A DNA stretch of 64,000 bases from Pseudomonas sp. Choline-02u-1. GTDB lineage: Bacteria > Pseudomonadota > Gammaproteobacteria > Pseudomonadales > Pseudomonadaceae. A model generated the notes under the pieces. It was not told the DNA's origin and did not search any database. It saw only the letters and a list, made by a program, of their open reading frames with translations. Shown in pieces: positions 8,924 to 16,171 of the stretch (the stretch's first letter is position 1; each line of letters begins with the position of its first letter). The stretch lies in contig NZ_PJBC01000067.1 of assembly GCF_002836515.1 (NCBI RefSeq), forward strand, positions 1 through 64,000, written 5' to 3'. Both the position numbers and the translations under genes were made by a program.

Positions 8924-10327
8924 TCAGCGCACGGCAACGGCTTGCGCAGTGGCGTCACTGAAATCGAACACCTTGCCGCCCTGCGCCGTGGCGTATTGCT
9001 GGGCTTGGCCCTTGAGCAGAAAGGCGCTCAGGCGGCCCTTGGCATCGCTGGCAAACCACGCCTGTTCGGCGAGCAACTTGATCCCGCTGTCACTGGCCTG
9101 CGCATACACCGCACGAATGTTCTTGCCCTCCTGCTTCAACTCAGCCAGCGCGGTGAATGCCGCTTCGGCCGAGCCATAACGGCGGACCTTTTCCTCACCG
9201 CGCACCCATATTTGCGCCACATGGCTTACATCGGTGATGGCTTTGCCCGTCGCCGCATCCACGCCCGGCAACGGCGTTTGCGCGTAGTTGCCCAGTTGCG
9301 CGGTGTAATCGAGGTTCGAGGCCTTGAAGGCAGCGCGGATGTACTGGTCGTCGATAAAGCTGTTCAGGTCGAGACCGCGATCGGCTTTCTTCAGCAGCTT
9401 CAAGGTATCGATGGCGGTACCGACGGCCTGACGGTATTCAGGTTTCCAGCTTAGGTCGCGGGTCTGCACGCCCAGCGGGCCGTGGAACAGGTAGTTGACC
9501 TCGGCATCGACCCCAGTGACTTTGGCGATCAGTTCGCTGTACTTCTCCGGTTCGGCGGCGAGCAGTTGGTTGGCTTCGATGCTCGCACGCAGATAGGCGA
9601 CGACGATTTCCGGATACTTTTTCGCGTAGGCCTGATCGACCAATGCGCCATGGAAAGTCGGCGCGTTGGCCTGGGCGCCGTCATAGATCTTGCGGGCGAA
9701 ACCACGGCTCGGGAACAGTTCGGCGAAGGGCACGAAATCGGCGTGGGCGTCGATCTTGCCGGCCTGCAATGCCGAGCCAGCGACTTCCGGTGGCTGGGCG
9801 ATGATGTTGACATCCTTGAGCGGGTCCCAGCCCTGCTCTGCCACGGCACGCAGCAACATGCCGTGAGCCGTCGAGGCGAAAGGCACCGAAATGGTCTTGC
9901 CCTTGAGTTCGCTGAGGCTTTGCACCGACGAAGCGCTAGGCACGACGATGCCGTTGCCACTGCCTTTGATGCTGCCCGACAGCACGCTGATGAACAGGCT
10001 GTGCTTGCCTGCGGATTGGAACGCCACACCGTTGAACGCACCGGGGAAATCGGCCATCGCCCCGAAGTCGAGTTTGCCGGCGACCATCTCGTTGGTCAGC
10101 GGTGCGCCACTGGTGAAGTTTTTCCACTGCACGTCGTACTTCGCGTCTTTATAAGCGCCGTCGTGGGGCAGGTATTTGTCGAGCAAGCCAAGCTCACGGA
10201 TCAGCAGCCCGCCGGCGGCGCAGTTGATGGTAGTGTCCTGGGTGCCGATGGCGATGCGGATGGTTTCGGCCGAGGCCGACAAGGTGAATGAAGCCAGTAC
10301 CAGACCGGCGAGTGCTGCACGCAACAT
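8924..10327 (-). CDS. ABC substrate-binding protein with NosL-like C-terminal domain
   Basis: 467-residue periplasmic protein with a signal peptide ending near SASA|ETIR. Residues about 20-340 resemble the NMT1/SsuA/NrtA-type binding fold (IAIGTQDTTINC, KLDFGAMADFP, ISVPFASTAHGMLL). SsuA/TauA proteins are about 320 residues, so roughly 120 residues are extra. That tail (from about IWVRGEEKVRRYGS to QYATAQGGKVFDFSDA) has the rhythm of a NosL domain: a GKVYxFxD-like strand, an AxYVxD-like strand, then AFxxxxxAxxxAxxxGGxVxxF. The Cu-binding Cys/Met of NosL is not evident. The NosL assignment is inference by eye. It sits between the AprB-like ferredoxin and the permease genes. Confidence 0.85.
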   Translation of the reverse strand: MLRAALAGLVLASFTLSASAETIRIAIGTQDTTINCAAGGLLIRELGLLDKYLPHDGAYKDAKYDVQWKNFTSGAPLTNEMVAGKLDFGAMADFPGAFNGVAFQSAGKHSLFISVLSGSIKGSGNGIVVPSASSVQSLSELKGKTISVPFASTAHGMLLRAVAEQGWDPLKDVNIIAQPPEVAGSALQAGKIDAHADFVPFAELFPSRGFARKIYDGAQANAPTFHGALVDQAYAKKYPEIVVAYLRASIEANQLLAAEPEKYSELIAKVTGVDAEVNYLFHGPLGVQTRDLSWKPEYRQAVGTAIDTLKLLKKADRGLDLNSFIDDQYIRAAFKASNLDYTAQLGNYAQTPLPGVDAATGKAITDVSHVAQIWVRGEEKVRRYGSAEAAFTALAELKQEGKNIRAVYAQASDSGIKLLAEQAWFASDAKGRLSAFLLKGQAQQYATAQGGKVFDFSDATAQAVAVR

Positions 10328-10455
10328 GAGTGTTTCCCCTCGAATCGTTTATTTGAAATTCGTCTCCGCCGCGATCAGGGCGCGGTGGGAAACGAGGGGT
10401 TTTCGGTGAATCGAGCGTCCGGGGTTTCCGGGTAGCTAATGGCTTGCCACAAATC

Positions 10456-10539
10456 CCCTGTAGGAGCTGCCGAAGGCTGCGATCTGTTGATTTTGCTTTC
10501 CAGATCAACAGATCGCAGCCTTCGGCAGCTCCTACAGGG
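10456..10539. repeat. REP pair with perfect 36-bp arms
   Basis: Inverted repeat with identical 36-bp arms (10456-10491 and 10504-10539) of the GGAGCTGCCGAAGGCTGCG family and a 12-nt loop. It lies in the 220-bp gap between the ferredoxin and binding-protein genes. The rest of the gap (10328-10455) shows no gene. The hairpin could separate transcript levels of the enzyme genes and the transporter genes. Confidence 0.85.
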
Positions 10540-10547
10540 ATCGGGGT

Positions 10548-10793
10548 TCAACGCAGGAGATAAGGGATGTCGACCTTCACCGCCCCCGTCGGGCAATCCT
10601 TCTCGCACGGCATGCAATACCAGCATTCATCGAACGCCATGTAGGCCTTTTGCGTGGCCGGATTGATCGCCAGCAGGTCCATCGGGCAGACGTCGACACA
10701 CACAGTGCAACCCTTTTCGGCGATGCATTTGTCCTCGTCCACGGTGACCGGGGCGTTGGAGCGGAAGAATATTTCCTGAGCTTGATAAGCCAT
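10548..10793 (-). CDS. AprB-like 2[4Fe-4S] ferredoxin
   Basis: 81-residue ferredoxin with two cluster motifs: C-x5-C-x2-C-x3-CP (CIAEKGCTVCVDVCP) and C-x2-C-x2-C-x3-CP (CWYCMPCEKDCP). The arrangement resembles the beta subunit of APS reductase (AprB), but AprB is about 150 residues with a long C-terminal tail that wraps AprA; that tail is absent. The gene lies 28 bp after the AprA-like flavoprotein gene, so it is the likely electron partner of that flavoprotein. Confidence 0.9.
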   Translation of the reverse strand: MAYQAQEIFFRSNAPVTVDEDKCIAEKGCTVCVDVCPMDLLAINPATQKAYMAFDECWYCMPCEKDCPTGAVKVDIPYLLR

Positions 10794-10821
10794 GGTTCGG
10801 ACTCTCTTGTTTAGTCGTGCA

Positions 10822-12552
10822 TCAAGCGGCGAAGGCGCCCACGCGCAAGCGGTCGTAGGCCTGCATTTCTTCGGCGTCGAGCGGGATGATGTAGGGCTCG
10901 ACGGCTTTCCTGAAACTGGTCATGGCCCCGTCTTCGCCCTTCTTCAGATGGCAATGGCAGAACCATTCGGCGTCGTTGCGCTGCGGATGATCGACGCGAT
11001 AGTGGTACAGGCCCCAGCGGCTTTCGGCGCGGAACAACGAGGCGCGGGCGGCCATTTCGGCGCAGTCGCGGATCACGCTGGTTTCCATCGCGCGCATCAA
11101 TTCGTGAGCATTGTTGGCCTTCATCTGCTCGAGATCGCGTTCAATGTCGCTGAAGCGCTGCAGGCCGATCTGCATCTTTTTGGTCACTTTCGGCGGTTGC
11201 AGATAGTCGTTGACGAAGCGCCGCAGCTTGTACTCGACCTGCGCCGGCGGCAGGCCGTGTTCGCGATCAAGCGGCGCATAGACCCGGGCTTTTTCCTTGG
11301 CGATCTGCTCGCTGTCCAGTGCAGAAAAATCGCGCCCGGCAACAAAGTCCGCCGCGTTGTGCCCGGCGAACCAGCCATAAGTGAACGCGCCGAGCATGTA
11401 GTTGTGCGGCACCGCGGCCATGTCGCCGGCCGAGTACAAGCCTTTGACCGACGTCTCGGCACGCTCATTGACCCACACGCCGGACGCCGAATGGCCGCTG
11501 CAGAAACCGATTTCCGAAATGTGCATTTCGACCATCTGCGTGCGGTAGTCGGTGCCGCGATTGGCGTGGAACTGACCACGGCTCGGGCGCTCGTTGCTGT
11601 GCAGGATTTCCTCGATGTTCTGGATGGTTTCCTCGGCCAGGTGATCGAGCTTGAGGAACACCGGACCGTTGCCGCTCTCCAGTTCCTGATGAAATTCCCA
11701 CATCATCTGCCCGCTCCAGTAGTCGCACTCGATGAAGCGTTCGCCTTTGTTGTTGGCGGTGTAGCCACCCAGCGGGCCGGTGACGTAGGCACACGCGGGG
11801 CCGTTGTAATCCTTGATCAGCGGGTTGATCTGGAAGCACTCGAGATTGGCCAGTTCAGCGCCGGCGTGATAGGCCATCGCATAGCCGTCGCCGGCATTGG
11901 TCGGGTTTTCGTAGGTGCCCATCAAGTAGCCCGACGACGGCAGACCGAGGCGTCCGGCCGCGCCGCAGGCGAGAATCACCGCTTTCGCCTTGATGACATG
12001 GAAGTCGGCGGTGCGGCAATCGAAGCCCATCACACCGTTGACCGCACCTTCCTCGTCGGTCAGCAAACGCGTGCAGACCAGACGATTGGTGATACTTACC
12101 CGTGCACGTTTCAGCTGCCGATACAGGACTTTCTTGATGTCGTGCCCTTCCGGCATCGGCAGCACATAGGCGCCCATGTGGTGGACCTTTTTCACCGCGT
12201 AGTCGCCGGTCTCGTCCTTCTCGAACTTCACGCCCCAGCGGTCGAGTTGTTCGATGGTTTCAAAACTGTGCGTCGCATAGGCGTACACCGCCGCCTGATT
12301 GACGATGCCGTCGTTGGCGATGGTGATTTCCTTGGTGTACTGCTCCGGCGTCGAATGCCCCGGGATGATCGCGTTGTTCAGGCCGTCCATGCCCATGCTG
12401 ATCGCCCCGCTGCGTTTGACGTTGGCCTTGTCGACCAGCAGCACGCGCAAATCGGGGTTCTTCTCTTTGGCCTTGATCGCCGCCATTGGCCCGGCTGTAC
12501 CGCCACCAATCACGACAATGTCGTATTCCTGCTCCAGCGTATTGCGCGTCAT
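10822..12552 (-). CDS. AprA-like FAD flavoprotein (fumarate reductase/succinate dehydrogenase family)
   Basis: 576-residue FAD-binding oxidoreductase. The dinucleotide motif VIGGGTAGPMAA is near residue 15, and a second FAD contact SAGDMAAVPHN lies about two thirds in. A soluble flavoprotein next to a 2[4Fe-4S] protein, with no membrane anchor or SdhB-like subunit, matches adenylylsulfate reductase AprAB rather than succinate dehydrogenase. Dissimilatory APS reduction is not expected in an aerobic pseudomonad and no sat, dsr or qmo genes are nearby, so the true substrate is unknown; an organosulfur or other sulfur-linked compound is a guess from the SsuABC-type transporter. The start overlaps the gntR stop (ATGA). 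Confidence 0.9.
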   Translation of the reverse strand: MTRNTLEQEYDIVVIGGGTAGPMAAIKAKEKNPDLRVLLVDKANVKRSGAISMGMDGLNNAIIPGHSTPEQYTKEITIANDGIVNQAAVYAYATHSFETIEQLDRWGVKFEKDETGDYAVKKVHHMGAYVLPMPEGHDIKKVLYRQLKRARVSITNRLVCTRLLTDEEGAVNGVMGFDCRTADFHVIKAKAVILACGAAGRLGLPSSGYLMGTYENPTNAGDGYAMAYHAGAELANLECFQINPLIKDYNGPACAYVTGPLGGYTANNKGERFIECDYWSGQMMWEFHQELESGNGPVFLKLDHLAEETIQNIEEILHSNERPSRGQFHANRGTDYRTQMVEMHISEIGFCSGHSASGVWVNERAETSVKGLYSAGDMAAVPHNYMLGAFTYGWFAGHNAADFVAGRDFSALDSEQIAKEKARVYAPLDREHGLPPAQVEYKLRRFVNDYLQPPKVTKKMQIGLQRFSDIERDLEQMKANNAHELMRAMETSVIRDCAEMAARASLFRAESRWGLYHYRVDHPQRNDAEWFCHCHLKKGEDGAMTSFRKAVEPYIIPLDAEEMQAYDRLRVGAFAA

Positions 12553-13301
12553 GCCTGCTCCCCTTTTTGCCGATCGATCCGCAGGCGGTACTGGAACGCG
12601 TCGCCACGGTAATAAAGGTGTTCGAAGTCCAGCGGCTGGCCTTGGGCGTCGTGGGTCAGGCGCTCGATGCGCATGATCGGCGAGCCGGCTTCGACGTCTA
12701 GCGCCTGGGTCAGGTCGCTGTCGGCCAGCACCGCATCGATGGCCAGATCGGCGTGGCCGAGGGCGATGCCGCAGTCGTTTTCCAGAATCAGAAAGATGTC
12801 GCGAGTGACCAGATCCGCCTTCTCCAGTCGCTCGCCGACCGTTTTAGGTAGGTAGGTGATTTCCAGCGAGATCGGCTCGCGATTGATCAGCCGTACGCGT
12901 TTGATCTGCGCGACGATTTCACCTTCGGCCACCTGCAGACGCTCGGCGACACGCTTGTCGGCCGGAATGAATTTGAAACTGCGCAGGCGGTTGATCACCT
13001 CGTAGCCGCGCCCGGTCATCGACTCGGCGAGGCCTTGCAGGCTGCTGACGTTCTGAAAGGTTTTCGGCTTGGCGACAAAGGTGCCCTTGCCATGGATCTT
13101 GAAGATCAACCCTTCCTTTTGCAGATCACCGAGCGCCTGGCGAACGGTGATGCGACTGACTTTGAACAGCGCGCCCAGTTCGCTTTCGGAAGGCATCTGA
13201 CTGTCTTGCGGGTATTCACCGTCGAGAATCCGCGCACGCAGGACGTCGCGCAGTTGGGTGTGCAGCGGAACGCTACTGAGGGAAAGAACGTTATCGGTCA
13301 T
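12549..13301 (-). CDS. GntR-family regulator (HutC/UTRA type)
   Basis: 250 residues: an N-terminal GntR winged helix (PSESELGALFKVSRITVRQA, residues about 38-57) followed by a UTRA ligand-binding domain. It is the first gene of the eight-gene operon and overlaps the flavoprotein start by 4 bp, so it probably autoregulates and senses the transported substrate or a product of it. Three GTTATRAC boxes lie just upstream of its start and are the likely operator. Confidence 0.92.
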   Translation of the reverse strand: MTDNVLSLSSVPLHTQLRDVLRARILDGEYPQDSQMPSESELGALFKVSRITVRQALGDLQKEGLIFKIHGKGTFVAKPKTFQNVSSLQGLAESMTGRGYEVINRLRSFKFIPADKRVAERLQVAEGEIVAQIKRVRLINREPISLEITYLPKTVGERLEKADLVTRDIFLILENDCGIALGHADLAIDAVLADSDLTQALDVEAGSPIMRIERLTHDAQGQPLDFEHLYYRGDAFQYRLRIDRQKGEQA

Positions 13302-13314
13302 CGCGGGATCACTT

Positions 13315-13354
13315 GTTATAACGAGTTATGACGTGATCTTAGAGACGTTATGAC
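13315..13354. promoter_or_regulatory. Candidate GntR operator: three GTTATRAC boxes
   Basis: Within 60 bp upstream of the gntR start there are GTTATAAC (13315-13322, fully palindromic), GTTATGAC (13325-13332) and GTTATGAC (13347-13354). Spacings are 10 and 22 bp, about one and two helix turns. GntR proteins bind short GT...AC palindromes, so this array is the expected operator; binding is not shown. Confidence 0.65.
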
Positions 13355-13404
13355 GAGGTTGAGAAATATTGTTTGGGCATAACCTTAGATGCGCCTTCAA
13401 AAGC

Positions 13405-13481
13405 AAAGATCGCAGCCTTCGGCAGCTCCTACAGTTCGAAATGCGATTTCCCTGTAGGAGCTGCCGAAGGCTGCGATCTTT
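13405..13481. repeat. REP pair with 30-bp arms
   Basis: Perfect 30-bp inverted repeat (13405-13434 and 13452-13481) of the GGAGCTGCCGAAGGCTGCG family. It lies directly after the stop codon of the Gfo/Idh gene and upstream of the gntR promoter, where it could end the upstream transcript. Confidence 0.8.
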
Positions 13482-13486
13482 TGATC

Positions 13487-14452
13487 TTAACGTTTGAGAA
13501 TCCGGTCCATGACCCAATCGGTCTTGACGGCTTGCTCGGCCACGGCAGGATGGTGGGATTCCCCGCGAATATGCGCATTCATCCCCTGCACGTGATGCCA
13601 CTGGATATGCTCATGATGGACGATCTCCAGGCTGATCTGTTGATCCGCAAACAGTTGCACCGGATGCTCATCAAACACCGAAAAACCGATACGTCCCTGG
13701 CTGCCGATAATCTCGACGCGGTCCTCACGCCGGTCCGCAACAAAATTCCAGCAGCCCATGCCCAGCGCCCCGGAGGCGAATCGCCAACTGGCGCTGACCG
13801 CATCTTCCGCCGTGTACAAACCCGCCTGATGCGCGGTGAAGCCGGCGACTTCAACGATGTCGCCGAGCAGATACTGAAACAGGTCCAGGCCATGGCTGGC
13901 CAGGTCGGCAAAGTAACCGCCGCCCGCCACCGCCGGATCGGTGCGCCAATTATCCCGACCCTCTAGATCAGCCGGCGACGGCGCTTTCGTCAGCGTCCAG
14001 CTCAGATGGCGGACATCACCGATGCGCCCCTCCTCCAGCCATCGCCGCACCTGCGCAAAGCGCGGCAGCGAGCGGCGATAATACGAGACGAACAAATGCA
14101 GACCGGCAGCGGCAAACGCTTGCTGCATCTCACGGCTCTGCCCGGCATTAAGCGCCATGGGTTTTTCCACGCAGCAATGCTTGCCGGCGGCAGCGACTTT
14201 CAGGCTGTACGCGTGGTGGCTGTCAGGCGGTGTGGCGATATACACCGCGTCAACTTGCGGATCGTTGATCAGCGCATCGACATCGGTGTAGACGCGACTG
14301 ATGCCGTGGCGCGCGGCGTAGTCGGTCACCGCTTCGAAGCGTCGGCCCATCACCGCGACCAGCGCCGAACCGGGCGCTTTGTAGAAGGCCGGCCCGCTCT
14401 TGCGTTCCGCGACACTGCCGCAACCGATCATGCCCCAGCGCACCACCTTCAT
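13487..14452 (-). CDS. Gfo/Idh/MocA family oxidoreductase
   Basis: 321-residue NAD(P)-dependent dehydrogenase. The N-terminal Rossmann fold is shown by GMIGCGSVAE (residues 7-16) and the family EKP motif by CVEKPMALN (near residue 95). The C-terminal GFO_IDH_MocA domain carries the usual FADLASHGLDLFQYLLG helix with the catalytic-type His. These enzymes act on sugars, cyclitols or their derivatives; the substrate cannot be told here. It lies nine bases after the DyP peroxidase stop and is probably co-transcribed with it. Confidence 0.9.
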   Translation of the reverse strand: MKVVRWGMIGCGSVAERKSGPAFYKAPGSALVAVMGRRFEAVTDYAARHGISRVYTDVDALINDPQVDAVYIATPPDSHHAYSLKVAAAGKHCCVEKPMALNAGQSREMQQAFAAAGLHLFVSYYRRSLPRFAQVRRWLEEGRIGDVRHLSWTLTKAPSPADLEGRDNWRTDPAVAGGGYFADLASHGLDLFQYLLGDIVEVAGFTAHQAGLYTAEDAVSASWRFASGALGMGCWNFVADRREDRVEIIGSQGRIGFSVFDEHPVQLFADQQISLEIVHHEHIQWHHVQGMNAHIRGESHHPAVAEQAVKTDWVMDRILKR

Positions 14453-14461
14453 CTCCAGTCC

Positions 14462-15349
14462 TCAGCCGATGCGCAGCGCGCGCAGATCAAGGCGTCCGTC
14501 CTTGAGTGGCGGGCACCAGTAGTAGCCGCCGGTGATCGGTCGGCTGATCTGGTACAAGCCATCGGCAATGCCGTCCTCCAGACCGCTCATGCGCCGCAGT
14601 TGTGCTTCGAAGGCATCCAGCGAGAAACCGAAAGCAAGGAACATCAATCCGGCCCGATCGCCTTCGATCCAAGGCATCGAACGGCGCACGACAAACGCTT
14701 CGGGCGCGAAGCTTTCCTGTGCGGTGCGTTTGACGTGGGCGGAGATCGGCGCGTCATCGATTTCTTCGTTATCGCTCAAGCGACGCCCCATGATGTCGTC
14801 CTTGGCGCCGGCAGACAGGCGATGAAAGCCCTTGAGGTCATGCTGCCATTGCTGGATCGCGGCGAAGCTGCCGCCGACCAGCCCGTCAGCGCCGGTGCTC
14901 AGCAGCGCGGCGGTGACAGCGGCGTCATCGTGCGGGTTTTCCGTGCCGTCCTCGTAACCGGTGAGATCGTGGCCGTCCATGTGGCGGAAAGCTTCCTGCA
15001 TCTCGACCAGACGCAAGGCCGGGGCCAGCGCGGCCTCGAAGGCACTGCAACGGTTGAGCAGCTCACCACGGTCAATCCCGTGCAGCCAGATCCACAGGGC
15101 ATGCTGGGTCGACGGGTTATTCACGCCAACGCCGGTCAGCGCCGGGAAGCTGCGCAGGCCAGCGATTTCGACATTCAACGCCTTGGTCAACGACTCACCA
15201 AAACCCACCACCGCCGACTTGCCATCTACCAGCATCAGCAGGTTGTCGATCGCTTGCGGCAAGGCTTCAACCGACGCCAGGGCGAAAAACAGATGACGTG
15301 CTTGCGCTGGAACAGGGGTGGCGAGAATGCCCGGCTGGTAGTAACTCAT
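14462..15349 (-). CDS. DyP-type heme peroxidase
   Basis: 295-residue dye-decolorizing peroxidase. The family GxxDG motif is present as GYEDGTENP, with the catalytic Asp near residue 150, and the proximal heme His is in HVKRT. There is no Tat or Sec signal, which suggests a cytoplasmic enzyme. GGAG lies upstream of the ATG. The Gfo/Idh gene follows after nine bases. Likely role: H2O2-dependent oxidation; the natural substrate is unknown. Confidence 0.92.
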   Translation of the reverse strand: MSYYQPGILATPVPAQARHLFFALASVEALPQAIDNLLMLVDGKSAVVGFGESLTKALNVEIAGLRSFPALTGVGVNNPSTQHALWIWLHGIDRGELLNRCSAFEAALAPALRLVEMQEAFRHMDGHDLTGYEDGTENPHDDAAVTAALLSTGADGLVGGSFAAIQQWQHDLKGFHRLSAGAKDDIMGRRLSDNEEIDDAPISAHVKRTAQESFAPEAFVVRRSMPWIEGDRAGLMFLAFGFSLDAFEAQLRRMSGLEDGIADGLYQISRPITGGYYWCPPLKDGRLDLRALRIG

Positions 15350-15423
15350 GTGAACTCCTTGAAAAAGTGCGCGGAGTTTACCTGTAGCCGGAGGGTTTGT
15401 GTGGGTGGCGCGAGCGTTGCCGT

Positions 15424-16167
15424 TCAGGGTGAACGGTCTTCGATCAACGCCTTCAAAGCCAGCGCATCGGCCGTGGCGGCACCGCTGGCGGTGTTATCGA
15501 AGATGCACCAGATACCCTTGCCTTCGGCATTCGCGCGCCGCAGGTTCTGAGCAAGCTGTTGCAGCCAAGCCGCTTCATAGGCGCTGTGATAAATCCGTGG
15601 CGAGCCATGCAGGCGCCAATAGTGCAGGCCTTGCCAGCCGCCCGGCGCGGTATCGGTGCTGATCCTCGATGGATCGACCACCGCTTGGGCAATCTGCAGA
15701 TCCACCAGCATGGCCTCAGCGCCAGTCCACGATTCGTGTCGCGGTTCCAGCACCACGCGGCCCTGGAAGCGCTCGCGCAGGGCACGAAAAAACGCCTCGG
15801 CAACCGGCGCATCGAACGCCAGTTTCGGTGGCAGTTGCACCAGCAGGCAGCCGAGCCGATCACCCAAGCCCTGGCACTGCCCGAGAAACTCATCGAGCGC
15901 GGCCGCGCTGTCCGCCAGCCGCTGCTCGTGGGTAATGAGCTTCGGCACTTTGACTGCGAAGCGAAAGTCCGGCGCCACCGAGTCGGCCCAGCGCTCATAA
16001 GTCTGGCGTCGATGCGGACGATAGAACGAGCTGTTGATTTCCACACAGTTGAAGCGCGCGGCGTAGCGTTGCAGGTGCGTGCCCTCGGCGGGGAATGCCG
16101 GCCAGTGCTCGCGCCCGAGACTCCAGCCGGCGCAACCGATGAATATCGCTGGTTCGTTCAAGCGCAC
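15424..16167 (-). CDS. DUF72 protein
   Basis: 247-residue member of the DUF72 family (TIM-barrel-like, function not established). Family signatures seen: FIGCAGWSLG at the N-terminus, FNCVEINSSFYRPH, RFAVKVPKLITH and VLEPRHESW. It starts with GTG five bases after the stop of the TPP enzyme gene, so the two are probably one transcript. No signal peptide. Confidence 0.9.
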   Translation of the reverse strand: MRLNEPAIFIGCAGWSLGREHWPAFPAEGTHLQRYAARFNCVEINSSFYRPHRRQTYERWADSVAPDFRFAVKVPKLITHEQRLADSAAALDEFLGQCQGLGDRLGCLLVQLPPKLAFDAPVAEAFFRALRERFQGRVVLEPRHESWTGAEAMLVDLQIAQAVVDPSRISTDTAPGGWQGLHYWRLHGSPRIYHSAYEAAWLQQLAQNLRRANAEGKGIWCIFDNTASGAATADALALKALIEDRSP

Positions 16168-16171
16168 ACCG

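Noticed and set aside
10822..12552. True dissimilatory APS reductase or succinate dehydrogenase
   Set aside because: No sat, dsr or qmo genes and no membrane anchor or SdhB genes are nearby, and the ferredoxin is too short for AprB.
10792..12612. 606-residue plus-strand frame opposite the flavoprotein
   Set aside because: His/Val-rich shadow of the AprA-like gene with no ribosome-binding site or motifs.
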